A model generated the notes under the pieces. That model searched no databases and was not told the origin of the DNA. It worked only from the letters and a program-made list of their open reading frames with translations. The position numbers were made by a program, and so were the translations under genes. This document shows, one piece after another, positions 9,410 through 19,632 of a stretch of DNA of 64,000 nucleotides. Origin of the DNA: Siminovitchia terrae (GTDB lineage: Bacteria > Bacillota > Bacilli > Bacillales > Bacillaceae_C); NCBI RefSeq assembly GCF_003605405.2, contig NZ_QYTW02000010.1, positions 19,675 through 83,674 on the forward strand. The letters are read 5' to 3'. Numbering within the stretch: position 1 is the first letter of the stretch; every line of letters starts with the position of its first letter.

Positions 9410-11266
9410 TCATTTCTTATCAAAAGTGAAAAACTGATCCGGTAACCAATCGGCTCCAAATAATGCATCATAAACAATGCTTCTGTAATCATCCACCATC
9501 TCAAGAATGTCGTTTTCTAAGTCTTCATCCATAACTTTGCCTTGGTCTGTTACGACGAAATTATTCCCAATCCTTTTTACACCTTGATCTAATAACTCAT
9601 CCATCAATCCTTGAAAAGGTGTTACAAAATAGTTCCCTTCTCTTAATAAAACAGTCGTAAAAAATATTGGAGATATACCATCTAATTTTAAACCTCCATC
9701 ACTTCGACCATGATTCATATAAATGAACCATGGTGTTTCATGAAGTTGGTCATTCGGAAACTTCTCTTCAAAGCCTCTAAACAAACTTGGAAAATGATCT
9801 CCATATAGTAACAGATTTATTTTTTTATCGGAAGAAGCAAACTCCTTTACAAGCTGCCCTATAGCTTCATCCGATGCTCTTAAACCTTGAAGATAGTTTA
9901 CTAATCCTTTCGCTTCTTTTTCAGGGTAAACCTTATAATTAATCTCTGGATGATATTCCATATCGGGAATCTCTCCTGTATATGGAGAATGATTTTGCAT
10001 TGTTAAAACATGAATTAGGCCAATCTCATCATTTTTCGCGACTCTTAATAAATCTTTATGTAATTCTTGGTCTGCGACCCTCACATGGGTCCCAAGCTTT
10101 CCTGTATGTTTAATCCCGTTGTCTAGAAATAAGAAGTCGTTAAAGCCAATAGTTTTGTATACAGAACGCCGCTTATATAACTGAGCTGTATACGGATGAA
10201 TGGCCACTTTATCCTTTTGATAAAAATTCAAAACAGTATGATGGTTCTTTGATTGGACATAGAAATCAGAATAAGGTGTAACTGACAATGGTTCATTAAA
10301 CACTTCTAGACTAAAAGAAGTTAAAACTGACCATTCGATATTTGCAGTGCCTCCGCCAATATACTGACTGTACATCTTTCCACCGATATGATCTTCTATC
10401 ATTTTAGAAATATTTGGAGTTGGCGTCTGATTTTTTATTAATCCGGGTAATCCCATCGGATCAATTAATGTTTCACTCAAATAAAAAATTGTTTGGGAAT
10501 CATTCAATGAATTCTCTCGTTTTTCGTTAATTTTTCTGGCTATTTGGGTATATTTACCGTTTATCCTATGCATGCTTTTTTTATTATAATTATCTGGTTT
10601 ATTCATATAATTAGGTTTAAAAGTTTGAATAAAACTGGGGATGAAACCATTTCGCTGAGCCCGTAAAACAGGATTAAAATTATGGGTACGCGCCTCTTCA
10701 TATTTCAGCACGTATTTATTATAAATACCTGGTTCTGTAGAAATGATGAATAACGGAATAAGGGCAATTAAAAGAATCACGACTCTAGCCTTAATCCCGA
10801 CTTGAAAATTTATTTTTTTGGAAATACCTTTACTGATGAAGTGAAGAATAGCAAGTAGTGAGATCAAAGATATAACAATCAGTAAGGCCATTCCGATTGG
10901 AGCATCTATAAAAGATAATAGTTCTTTTGGTGATCCAATTGTCTGCAATTCTTTAAATGTAATAAATTCATTTCTCTCTTTCACTTTAATTTGGTTTGCA
11001 AAGACGAGGGCACCAAAAAGTAAATTTGTCATTAATATACTAACAATAAAGGTGCCAAATATTGCATACATAATTAAGAAGATTAAAAATACAAAAGAAA
11101 CTCCATTGTAAAAGGATTCATTCACACGAAAATTTGTATCCATAGAAAAATCTACAAATAGACTTTTATTAAGCCATTCTACTATCACAGTAGAATTAAG
11201 CCCCATAACTACACAAATCAACAAAAAATATAAACCTAAAATAATTTCCTTTTTCCACTTAGACAT
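9410..11266 (-). CDS. LtaS/MdoB-like phosphoglycerol transferase (alkaline-phosphatase superfamily)
   Basis: 618 residues. About five transmembrane helices in the first 200 residues are followed by an extracellular sulfatase-fold domain (about 270-560). Landmarks: FYLSETLIDPMG (metal-binding SE), GGGTANIEWSVLTSFSLE (nucleophile Thr within GGTAN), HVLTMQNHSPYTG and LLLYGDHFPSLF (metal ligands DH). This pattern is that of enzymes moving glycerol phosphate from phosphatidylglycerol onto an acceptor, as in lipoteichoic acid synthesis; the GGGTAN form resembles MdoB/OpgB-type members more than canonical LtaS. The start is ATG at 11266 after GAGAGAGTGAAAGAAAG; a longer in-frame extension lacks an RBS. 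Possible roles: lipoteichoic acid synthesis or modification of a surface polymer. Confidence 0.8.
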   Translation of the reverse strand: MSKWKKEIILGLYFLLICVVMGLNSTVIVEWLNKSLFVDFSMDTNFRVNESFYNGVSFVFLIFLIMYAIFGTFIVSILMTNLLFGALVFANQIKVKERNEFITFKELQTIGSPKELLSFIDAPIGMALLIVISLISLLAILHFISKGISKKINFQVGIKARVVILLIALIPLFIISTEPGIYNKYVLKYEEARTHNFNPVLRAQRNGFIPSFIQTFKPNYMNKPDNYNKKSMHRINGKYTQIARKINEKRENSLNDSQTIFYLSETLIDPMGLPGLIKNQTPTPNISKMIEDHIGGKMYSQYIGGGTANIEWSVLTSFSLEVFNEPLSVTPYSDFYVQSKNHHTVLNFYQKDKVAIHPYTAQLYKRRSVYKTIGFNDFLFLDNGIKHTGKLGTHVRVADQELHKDLLRVAKNDEIGLIHVLTMQNHSPYTGEIPDMEYHPEINYKVYPEKEAKGLVNYLQGLRASDEAIGQLVKEFASSDKKINLLLYGDHFPSLFRGFEEKFPNDQLHETPWFIYMNHGRSDGGLKLDGISPIFFTTVLLREGNYFVTPFQGLMDELLDQGVKRIGNNFVVTDQGKVMDEDLENDILEMVDDYRSIVYDALFGADWLPDQFFTFDKK

Positions 11267-11864
11267 CTTTCTTTCACTCTCTCGAAACATTGTTATAAAA
11301 TTGATTTGCCTTAAACAAGATGTTTTAAGACAGAAACACAGACTCAATAATAGTTTAAATATTTTTATGTAGGTATTGAATCCTCTACCTATTTAAGTGA
11401 GCAATTTGCACATTTTTCATCAAGGGTCATAAGGCTTTTCAAAGGCGTAAAAAAGACTTTACCCATAAATTGTAGAATTTTGAAGTGACCAAAACCACAA
11501 AATTCGTCAGGGGGAAATCACTTTGTCTATTCTACAATAAAGTTTATTTTTTTGGAAGAGTTGCAAATATTAGAGTTAAGAGATAAAATTTCGATCTTTT
11601 TTAGTGCTTTTGTCTTGCAGTCTTATGCAAGACACTTAAAAAGTACAATCACTTCAAGGTGTAGATGGACATTCTTGGGAAGAGATATTAGGGCTTTCAG
11701 GAAGTCACCATTGCTTTTACCAGCCTGTATCATTGATTGGGTAAAGGTTATACGTGTCCGTTATCAATGTGACTTGGATACTGGTCGATCTGCCTAGGTG
11801 AAAGGTTTATCGCTGGCAGACAAGTGCTTGATAGGTCGGCATTGATGTCTATGAAAAGAAACAG

Positions 11865-11905
11865 CCAAAGAAGCGAAGTGAACTAAGTTCACTTCGCTTC
11901 TTTGG
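11865..11905. repeat. Perfect 19-bp inverted repeat with 3-base loop
   Basis: CCAAAGAAGCGAAGTGAAC at 11865-11883 is followed by TAA and its exact reverse complement at 11887-11905. A stem this long and perfect would fold strongly as RNA in either direction. There is no T-run on either side, so it may be a terminator variant, a decayed insertion-sequence end or a REP-like element. Confidence 0.7.
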
Positions 11906-11924
11906 AATTATACTAAATTTATTT

Positions 11925-11954
11925 AAAATAAAAGACCGTAAACTAAGTACGGTC
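11925..11954 (-). terminator. Intrinsic terminator of the acyltransferase gene
   Basis: On the minus strand GACCGTA-CTTAGTT-TACGGTC is followed by TTTTATTTT, 46 bases after the stop codon of the acyltransferase. Confidence 0.75.
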
Positions 11955-11999
11955 CCACATAAAATCACCAAATTTTAATATATCTATTCTTGCTTTCGA

Positions 12000-13985
12000 T
12001 TATTTCTTTTTGAGAATTTCATTGATTTCTTCTTCAAAAATAGGTCCGAAGCTTTCAGAATAAGTATTCGTTAAGTGTCTATTATCCCGGTAAACTATAA
12101 TATTACCAATAATAGGCTGAAATTTACCATCTACTCTAAAATAATCAGTTAAGTCAATTTTATGCAGTGATTTATTCTCAGTTTCAAATTGTTTCCAAAA
12201 GCTTTCATCTTTTTGATTAGTTTCTGAATTCATTTTTTCGGTAGTTTTTTCTAGCCCATTTGTTTCTAATGATTCTAAAACATTAAAACTATATCTTGGA
12301 TCATCTCGAATAGCTAACACTTCAATACCATATTCATCTTTAATATACTGCAGCTGATCAACTATTTGTTGTTGTATTTTATTACTAGATGCATCAGAAG
12401 CCGTAGCTTGAGCAACAATTAGATCTACATCCGCATCCTTTAGATAGTCCAAAACATTATTAACCCAGATACCCTTCAAATCATCATCGGAGTATCCCGT
12501 TGAAAACCGTGTGCCTGACCTCGTCATATTCAATACACGATAATTATGATCTTTTGTAGCTTCCAAAATTGCACCTAACCAATGTTCTGAATGTGAACTA
12601 CCAATCAGAGCAATTGTGGCATCGAAATTTTCAGTTTCGCCGTATTCTCCTATTTTTAAGTCACTATCTTTTAATCCCTGGTTACTGCCATCCAGATGCG
12701 CTTGTGGTAAATCACCAAAGACGTCAGAGAATGCGGGTATTGGTTCTTGATCAGGTACTACATTAGGAGATTTTACAGCTAATGCTCCTGGGAAATTTTT
12801 ATCGGTTATTTTTTGTTCTAGTTTATAATGATTTATTTTTACACCAATCAAAAAAGATCCAATTAAGAGTATATTCACACTGCCCATTATACCGAGTCTC
12901 TTGAATGAAAATTTATTATTGTCTGAGCTTCGAATGGGTTCTTCTATATATCGTGTCATTAAAAAAGAAAAGACAATGGATGAAATGATGATAAGTGTTC
13001 CAACAATGATTCCTGGAGTCTCTTGGACATTATAGCGATAGAATTCTAGTAATACCCAATGCCATAGATAGATTCCAAAGGAGATTCCTCCTAGCTTCAC
13101 CATTACAGGTGAACCTAAAAAGCGTTTGACACCAAATTTTGTCTCGCGTGTACCAGACAAAACAATGAATAGTGCGCAGACCATTGGCCATAAGGCAATA
13201 TACCCTGGAAACATTTCTGATACATTGAATACTATTCCAGTTAGAATTAAGCCAATCAATCCAAGCCAACCTATCACTGTAGCCAATATCTTATTCACTT
13301 TAATTGATGATAAATTGACACAGAGTAAGCTACCTAAAGCAAATTCCCATACCCGTGTCATCGTTATGAAGTAAGCCCATGGTTGATTGACAGCAGTTAA
13401 ATATACTGAATATATAAAAGAAGAAACAAATATTATTCCTAAAACAGTATTAATCAATGTTTTAACGTTAGTTAATTTATATTTTTTAATTAGCAGTAGA
13501 ATGAAAGCGAATAATAAAAACCAAATTATATAAAACTGTCCTTGTATAGATAAAGCCCAAAAGTGTTCAACAGGTGTTTTCATCTGGCTGGAATCTAAAT
13601 AATCAGTGCTTGAAATCGCTAATTGCCAGTTTTGATAAAAAAACATGGATGCAACAACTTCACGTATTGTTTTATCCAGAATTGATTTAGGCAATAAAAA
13701 CCAACTTAAAACGAGAACAGCTCCAAGAATAAAAAATACAGAAGGAAGCAATCTTTTCATTAATTTTGTGATATATGGCAGAAAACGAAGTTCTCCTGTA
13801 CGATTAATTGTAGAAATAATTGAAGAAGTAATGAGAAACCCTGAAATTACAAAGAATACATCAACACCGCCAGAAACACGATTAAGCCATATATGGTAAA
13901 TAGCTACAAGTAGTGCAGCAACAACGCGTAACCCTTCGACTTCGGGTCTGAATTTACGATCAATATTAATTAATGGTTGATTCAT
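12000..13985 (-). CDS. Acyltransferase-3/SGNH fusion (OatA-like O-acetyltransferase)
   Basis: 661 residues. The N-terminal part (about 1-370) is an integral-membrane acyltransferase_3 domain with around ten helices, starting with FRPEVEGLRVVAALLVAIYH and GGVDVFFVISGFLIT, both diagnostic. After a linker comes an extracytoplasmic SGNH domain: TIALIGSSHSEHWLG (nucleophile Ser, block I), VNNVLDYL, VAQATASDASS, and DNRHLTNTYS near the C-terminus (Asp-x-x-His dyad). Such two-part enzymes move acetyl groups across the membrane and onto MurNAc or surface polysaccharides. The position between teichoic acid genes suggests a peptidoglycan or polymer O-acetylation role; the acceptor is not readable from sequence. 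ATG at 13985 has AGGAG 10 bases upstream. Confidence 0.85.
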   Translation of the reverse strand: MNQPLINIDRKFRPEVEGLRVVAALLVAIYHIWLNRVSGGVDVFFVISGFLITSSIISTINRTGELRFLPYITKLMKRLLPSVFFILGAVLVLSWFLLPKSILDKTIREVVASMFFYQNWQLAISSTDYLDSSQMKTPVEHFWALSIQGQFYIIWFLLFAFILLLIKKYKLTNVKTLINTVLGIIFVSSFIYSVYLTAVNQPWAYFITMTRVWEFALGSLLCVNLSSIKVNKILATVIGWLGLIGLILTGIVFNVSEMFPGYIALWPMVCALFIVLSGTRETKFGVKRFLGSPVMVKLGGISFGIYLWHWVLLEFYRYNVQETPGIIVGTLIIISSIVFSFLMTRYIEEPIRSSDNNKFSFKRLGIMGSVNILLIGSFLIGVKINHYKLEQKITDKNFPGALAVKSPNVVPDQEPIPAFSDVFGDLPQAHLDGSNQGLKDSDLKIGEYGETENFDATIALIGSSHSEHWLGAILEATKDHNYRVLNMTRSGTRFSTGYSDDDLKGIWVNNVLDYLKDADVDLIVAQATASDASSNKIQQQIVDQLQYIKDEYGIEVLAIRDDPRYSFNVLESLETNGLEKTTEKMNSETNQKDESFWKQFETENKSLHKIDLTDYFRVDGKFQPIIGNIIVYRDNRHLTNTYSESFGPIFEEEINEILKKK

Positions 13986-14603
13986 TGGATCTAATCTCCT
14001 ACTTTTATATATATACATTTGCAAATTATATCACTAAACATTATAAATGCTAATGAATAATTATTTTTAGTCAACCAAATGTGGAAATGTTTTTTACTGT
14101 AGCTATTCTGATGTTTTTCAATTGAGGAGTTCCTATAGAGTGTTTATCTTTTAAATAGGTATTTTTGTTCTTTACTTTTTTGTCTTTCATTTTTTTATGT
14201 GTTTCGAGCCAGCCTGGTCATCATGCTCAGCAATCCGGCGGTCCAGAATAGTTCTCCTGTATTTATAGGATTTTTATATCGTCACCGATTTGTTGGAAAT
14301 AATCCGTCATTGATAGCATTTCTAGAAAGCGATCAGCTATTTAAAGGGGAGTCTCCTAGCCATTGAAAAAAGGAGACGTCTGTTTTATTTACTGATTGTG
14401 GCTTTTAAGCCTTTAGACATCTGGTTAATTGTCACAAATAGTAAGAGGAATGTTAAAATAAAGCTAGAAAAAGGTGACTAATTTGTATTTTATATATATA
14501 GATACCGCTTTGATAGAGTGTTAGAATTAATAGTTAGTTATTTTTATGATCACCATTCAGCTTTCTGACAAAAAATTAATCAAGATATTGGTAGGGGTTG
14601 AGT
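13986..14603. other. Divergent intergenic region
   Basis: Spacer between the acyltransferase (minus) and the two-domain glycerophosphotransferase (plus). AT-rich with no supported gene. A hairpin with stem GTCTCC/GGAGAC sits at 14351-14377. A single GTTCTTT heptamer (SinR-box-like) lies near 14168 but is not part of an inverted repeat. No clear sigma-A promoter for either gene. Confidence 0.4.
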
Positions 14604-17600
14604 ATGAAATTATTTTCTTTGTTTAAAAAGAACAAGAAGAGTAAGCGTATGAAGCATAGAATAAATGTTTTTCAGTCTAAGGGGACTCTTACTATTTCAG
14701 GCTTGCTGCACAGCGAAGGTAATAAAGTTCTTGGGCTCTGCCTTGTTTCACGGGAGCAAAATACAAAAATTCAAATCGGAGAAACCTCTCCGACAAACGA
14801 CTTTCGATTTGACATACATTTAGAGGAACTGCTTGCAGAATTAAAGAAGCAGGAAGAGGATACTTTTGATTGGTTTTTGAAGATAAGGAAGAAGTTATCT
14901 GATTTAAGTGAAGAGAAAAAAGGAATGGAAATCATAGAGATAGATGGCGAATTATACACGGAATCACTAATTCGCTGTGGAAGATTTCAATATACAAAAA
15001 TCGAAGGATTGAATTATTATTTTCAAGACGAAGATTCTTTAATCACTTATCTTACAGACAAAGGTAATTTAACTACAGTTATAAATAAAGATATTGATAT
15101 CCCTGTAAAAAATCAGATTGATAGAATTCAACATAAAAGTGGCTTTCTAAAGATTGAGGGTAAGCTCTTTACAAGAAGTTCTGTTATTCAAAATGGTGAA
15201 GTGATTCTTAGGGGCAGAGAAACAAAGAGTTATCTAACATCTGCTAACGTGCAGTTTGATCCAATCTTGAATGAAATAGAATTGAAATACGGACTAAACC
15301 GATACAAATATACCGCAAATATTGACTTGAAAAATATTCAGGATGGGACTCTTTTGGAAGAGGACATTTATGATTTCTTTTTAAGATTAGAGCTAAATAA
15401 TTCAATTGAGGATAAATATATACGGATAGGTAAGCCGACATTCAGTACTCGTTTTCTTTTAAAAGATTTCAATATAAGGAACGACAATGAAGCAATCGTT
15501 GGAAATCCGTATTTTACATTTAAATATTCAAATCTTTCATTAGAAGTATATCAATATCCCATCGAAGCTTTTCATTATCTACAGAAATTAATGCGCTGGT
15601 CGTGGCTTGTTAAGCTGTTAAACAGAAAAAAAGATATATGGTTAGTTGGAGAGCGTATCTATAAAGCACAAGATACTGGATACGCATTTTTCAGGCATAT
15701 GAGGGAAAATCATCCGGACAAAAAAGTATATTATGTGATTGAAAAAAATTCGCCGGAAAAGAAGAATGTAGAGAAGTATGGAAACGTTCTTGAATTCAAA
15801 TCCAAAGAGCATATTCTGAACACGCTTATTGCTAAAAAGGTCATTTCCTCGCATCACCCTGATTATCTTTATCCCTTAAGAACAATGAAATTTAAAAATA
15901 AAGTTAAGGCAGATAAAGTATTTTTGCAGCATGGGGTAATGGGGACTAAAAATATGGTGGCCAACTATGGAAGAAATGCCCAAGGGTTTGATACAGATCT
16001 CTTTATGGTCAGTTCTGATTTTGAAAAAGAAATGATTGTCAATGATTTCGGTTATGCTCCACAAGATGTATTTGTTACAGGGTTATCCAGATTCGACACT
16101 TTATTTAAAGAAGATGTTGAAAAGAAAAGGCAAATTCTCATTATACCGACATGGCGTGACTGGATTGTGTCCGAAGAAGCTTTTTTTGAAAGTGAGTATT
16201 ATGAGCGATATGAGGAATTGATAAACAATAAAAAACTGCATCAGTTGGCTGATGAATATCATTTTGACATAGTCTTTTGTCTACACCCAAACATGCAAAG
16301 ATTCAGCAAATTTTTTGAGAATCCATCTATTAAAGTAATCAATCAAGGTGAGGTTGATGTGCAATGTCTAATCAAGGAAAGTGCGTTGATGATTACAGAT
16401 TATTCCAGTGTGGGATTTGATTTCAGCTTTTTATATAAGCCGGTCATTTACTATCAATTTGACCGCAATCGGTTTATAGGAAAGCGGCCTTCCCACTTGG
16501 ATTTAGACAATGACTTACCTGGAGAAATTTGTGATGAGCAGGATCAAATCCTCCTTTTGGTAGAGGGATATGCAAAAGCTGATTTTCAAATGAAGCAAAT
16601 CTATCAAAAACGTGCTAAGAAATTCATTAAATTTAGAGACCAATCGTCCTCTGAAAGGATATACCAAGTAATAGCCAATAATAAAGTAAAAAAAGGCTTT
16701 CTTCACAACCCAAAAGTAGAAATGCTGGTAAAGGAGGTATTTCGAAGATACAGAAGAAGCAGTTATTACTTTCCAAGTATGAAGTTGTTCTATCGGATTG
16801 GGTCAAAAATTATACCAGTAGATAAAAAGTTGATACTTTTTGAAAGTGGCGTCGGAAAACAGTATGCAGACAGTCCTAAGAATATATATGAGGAAATTCT
16901 TTCTCAAAACTTGGACTATAAAAAAGTTTGGGTCTACAATAAGCAGCATCGTTTTCCTGATTCTAATACAAGAAGAATCAAGAGGTTAAGCCCTCAATAT
17001 TATTATTATTTATTAAAGGCTGGTTGTTGGGTCAACAACCAAAATTTTCCTACTTACATTAAGAAAAGGCCACAGACCGTTTATTTACAGACCTGGCATG
17101 GAACTCCTCTTAAGAAAATGCTTTATGATATTGAAGAAGTTCATGGAAGAAGCGATGATTATGTCGAAAGGGTTGGGAGTGCTGTGAAAAACTGGGATTT
17201 CCTTATCTCACCAAGTCCTTATGCAACTAATGCATTTAGAAGTGCGTTTCGTTATGATGGTGAAGTTCTTGAGACTGGTTATCCACGTAATGATATCTTC
17301 TACAGAAGTGAAAAAGAGGAGATTACTAGGAGCGTACGAAGAAAATTAAATATTAAGGAAGATAAAAAAGTCATTCTGTATGCCCCAACTTTCAGGGATG
17401 ATCAAGTATCGAATAAAAATAAATTTTTATTTGACATCCAAATGGACCTTCATAAAATGAAGGAAGAGTTAGGTGACGAGTATGTTGTGCTACTCAGAAT
17501 GCATGTCGTTGTCAGTAATAAAATCAAGGTGGACGAATCCTTAAGTGATTTTGTTTACAATGTTTCAAGTTATCCTGATATACAGGAGCTATATTTAGTC

Positions 17601-17909
17601 ACTGATATTTTAATCACTGATTATTCTTCAGTCATGTTTGATTTTGCTAATACAGGAAGACCAATGTTGTTCTTCACCTATGATTTGGAGAATTATCGTG
17701 ATAATCTAAGGGGCTTTTACATGGAGTTTCAAGATGAGGCTCCTGGACCACTTTTATATAGTACAGATGAAATAATAAACAATGTAAAAAATATTAATGA
17801 CGTGAAGATTACTTACCATGGAAAATATTCTCTTTTCCAAAAAAAGTTCTGTCCTTTGGAAGATGGATTAGCAAGTAAAAGGGTTGTCGACAAGATATTT
17901 AATAATTAA
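14604..17909 (+). CDS. Large protein with two CDP-glycerol glycerophosphotransferase domains
   Basis: 1101 residues; TagF-type enzymes with one domain are about 400-750. Residues 1-330 are beta-rich and match no domain I know. The first Glyphos_transf domain (about 345-680) has KDIWLVGERIYKAQDTGYAFF, ISSHHPDYLYP, VFLQHGVMGTKNM, VTGLSRFD, ILIIPTWRDWIV, LMITDYSSVGFDFSFL. The second (about 715-1100) has LILFESGVGKQYADSPK, YLQTWHGTPLKKM, ETGYPRNDIF, ILYAPTFRDDQ, LLRMHVVV, ILITDYSSVMFDFANTG. Both domains keep the His and the ITDYSS Asp, so both look active; they differ enough to suggest two specificities, e.g. primase plus polymerase or two linkages. ATG at 14604 has TAGGGG upstream; the TTG two codons earlier overlaps that RBS. 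Confidence 0.85.
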   Translation: MKLFSLFKKNKKSKRMKHRINVFQSKGTLTISGLLHSEGNKVLGLCLVSREQNTKIQIGETSPTNDFRFDIHLEELLAELKKQEEDTFDWFLKIRKKLSDLSEEKKGMEIIEIDGELYTESLIRCGRFQYTKIEGLNYYFQDEDSLITYLTDKGNLTTVINKDIDIPVKNQIDRIQHKSGFLKIEGKLFTRSSVIQNGEVILRGRETKSYLTSANVQFDPILNEIELKYGLNRYKYTANIDLKNIQDGTLLEEDIYDFFLRLELNNSIEDKYIRIGKPTFSTRFLLKDFNIRNDNEAIVGNPYFTFKYSNLSLEVYQYPIEAFHYLQKLMRWSWLVKLLNRKKDIWLVGERIYKAQDTGYAFFRHMRENHPDKKVYYVIEKNSPEKKNVEKYGNVLEFKSKEHILNTLIAKKVISSHHPDYLYPLRTMKFKNKVKADKVFLQHGVMGTKNMVANYGRNAQGFDTDLFMVSSDFEKEMIVNDFGYAPQDVFVTGLSRFDTLFKEDVEKKRQILIIPTWRDWIVSEEAFFESEYYERYEELINNKKLHQLADEYHFDIVFCLHPNMQRFSKFFENPSIKVINQGEVDVQCLIKESALMITDYSSVGFDFSFLYKPVIYYQFDRNRFIGKRPSHLDLDNDLPGEICDEQDQILLLVEGYAKADFQMKQIYQKRAKKFIKFRDQSSSERIYQVIANNKVKKGFLHNPKVEMLVKEVFRRYRRSSYYFPSMKLFYRIGSKIIPVDKKLILFESGVGKQYADSPKNIYEEILSQNLDYKKVWVYNKQHRFPDSNTRRIKRLSPQYYYYLLKAGCWVNNQNFPTYIKKRPQTVYLQTWHGTPLKKMLYDIEEVHGRSDDYVERVGSAVKNWDFLISPSPYATNAFRSAFRYDGEVLETGYPRNDIFYRSEKEEITRSVRRKLNIKEDKKVILYAPTFRDDQVSNKNKFLFDIQMDLHKMKEELGDEYVVLLRMHVVVSNKIKVDESLSDFVYNVSSYPDIQELYLVTDILITDYSSVMFDFANTGRPMLFFTYDLENYRDNLRGFYMEFQDEAPGPLLYSTDEIINNVKNINDVKITYHGKYSLFQKKFCPLEDGLASKRVVDKIFNN

Positions 17910-18044
17910 TGTTTATTTATCAGGGCTATTTTTGTGAAGGGTATCTTCATTTTTTATGGGGTATGATTTTTAAATAAGCTGCACGTAAAAAGAGATATAG
18001 GTGCCAGGAATCTAGGCCAAAACGGCTCTTTGGGGGCAAGGGAT

Positions 18045-19574
18045 ATGGAACAATTGATAGGTCAAAAGGCGATTGATTTATTACACAGTAAAAGTGTAGA
18101 AATTGTAAACAGTCCAGTACGTTTAGAAAATAAATTATTTAAAAAAAAGAAAAAAATTACCGTAGTTACAGCTGTTTACAATGGGGAAAGATTTATTCGG
18201 GAAACAATAGAGTCAGTTATTAATCAGTCAATCGGCCTTAAGCATATTCAATACTTTATAGTAGATGATTGCTCAACTGACAACACGTATGAAATAGCAA
18301 AGAATTATGCTAAAAAACATAAAGAGATTTGCTATGTGCGTTTGCCAGAAAATACAGGCACCCCTGGAACACCTAGGAATATAGGGATTGAATTAGCGGA
18401 AAGCAAATATATTACTTTCTTAGACGCAGATGATTGGCTGGACAAAGATGGTTTAGAACATTTGTATAATATTCTTGAAGAGACTTGCGACGATTATGTG
18501 GTGGGTAAAACGATAAAGGTCGAATCTGAAGGTACGAGTGTGATCGGGGAATTTGCTTCAGTGAAAGAGAGAAGGAGTATATCTCCTTTTGAAGTGGAGC
18601 ATTTCTTTTATCATATGGGACCTACTGCCAGAATGATGAAATTAGATTTACTTAAGGAGCATTATATTAGATTCCCGGAAATGACATTCGCTGAGGACAA
18701 ATTGTTCTTTAGTGATGTATTTTTTAACGCTACTTCTGTTTCTACAACTACCCGACCAATATACTTCGTAAATCGAACCAAAGAAAACAGTGGTTCACTT
18801 ACCCGTACAACAGATGTGATAAAAAAACGGGAAGCGGATTTAAAAGTAATTAAGTATATAAAGTCAAAGTCTCTTCCTGTTAATCAGGAAAAAGTTGCTT
18901 TGAACCGAATCTATGAGTACGACATAGTTAAAACTTTTGACAGCCAGTTGTTTGTGAAATCGAAAAACAAAAAAGCGTTTTTTAATGTCTTAGAACAAGC
19001 CATTGAAACTACAAAAGACTTAAGATATGACTTTCGAGAGGAATTCAAGACACCCCTATATCGGGCGGCAGCTGATTTATTTATGGAAAATCGAATCGAA
19101 GACATAGAAAAACTTTTTACATGGTATAAAAAGGATAAGAACAAAAAATATATTATTAAGGATAACTTGCCTTATTTTGAGGTTCCTATATTTTTAGATA
19201 AGTATAGATATATAAGGATACCGATGTTGGCAAAAGCGTTAGATTCGTATGTTATAGATAAAACCTATTTTCAAACCGTTGAGGTCTTCGGGGATCACCT
19301 TGATAGTATAAACCATATACTCATCCGAGATCGCAAACGGTATAATAATGATCTTATATTGGACTTTAACAGATCAGGAAACTTACTGACCTTTTCAGTT
19401 GATATGGAAAATACTATCAATCTAAAAAATTCCTTATTCACAATATTTATTAGGTATAATGACTACTCAATAATTAATATAAAACGGATTTATAAAAATC
19501 AAATCTCATATGAGGATAGAAAAATTGAATTTTACTCAACGTTGGCCAATAATTTGGGTTTATCAATTTCATAA
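18045..19574 (+). CDS. GT2 glycosyltransferase, TarS-like
   Basis: 509 residues. The N-terminal GT-A domain shows ITVVTAVYNGERFIRETI, QYFIVDDCSTDNTYEIA, ENTGTPGTPRNIGIELA and YITFLDADDWLDKDGL (the DxD-type metal site), then a MGPTARMM..FPEMTFAEDKLFF segment. The G-x-P-x-x-PRN motif and FAEDKLFF are typical of TarS/TarP-type enzymes that attach sugars to polyol-phosphate teichoic acids in the cytoplasm. The C-terminal half (about 330-509) is less conserved and beta-rich, as in TarS accessory domains. A paralogue is on the minus strand at 27242-28783. The start is ATG at 18045, with GGGGG 8 bases upstream. Confidence 0.82.
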   Translation: MEQLIGQKAIDLLHSKSVEIVNSPVRLENKLFKKKKKITVVTAVYNGERFIRETIESVINQSIGLKHIQYFIVDDCSTDNTYEIAKNYAKKHKEICYVRLPENTGTPGTPRNIGIELAESKYITFLDADDWLDKDGLEHLYNILEETCDDYVVGKTIKVESEGTSVIGEFASVKERRSISPFEVEHFFYHMGPTARMMKLDLLKEHYIRFPEMTFAEDKLFFSDVFFNATSVSTTTRPIYFVNRTKENSGSLTRTTDVIKKREADLKVIKYIKSKSLPVNQEKVALNRIYEYDIVKTFDSQLFVKSKNKKAFFNVLEQAIETTKDLRYDFREEFKTPLYRAAADLFMENRIEDIEKLFTWYKKDKNKKYIIKDNLPYFEVPIFLDKYRYIRIPMLAKALDSYVIDKTYFQTVEVFGDHLDSINHILIRDRKRYNNDLILDFNRSGNLLTFSVDMENTINLKNSLFTIFIRYNDYSIINIKRIYKNQISYEDRKIEFYSTLANNLGLSIS

Positions 19575-19632
19575 TTGCTTTTTCTAAAGAAACACAGACC
19601 TACAGAAATTTGTTTTTTAAATTTTTTTAGGT

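Larger units (their letters stand above)
11267..11999. other. Intergenic region without a recognisable gene
   Basis: No frame here shows protein-family features. An open frame at 11552-11797 lacks an RBS and reads as random. Structures present: a hairpin with stem GTCTTGC/GCAAGAC (11612-11633), a perfect 19-bp palindrome (11865-11905) and a terminator for the acyltransferase gene (11925-11954). Confidence 0.5.

Noticed and set aside
11552-11797. 81-codon open frame in the 11-12 kb spacer
   Set aside because: No RBS, no recognisable domain, and codon use looks random.
14351-14377. GTCTCC/GGAGAC hairpin as a second EAR element
   Set aside because: Only one short stem is shared with 44360-44475; the rest of the fold and the operon context are missing.
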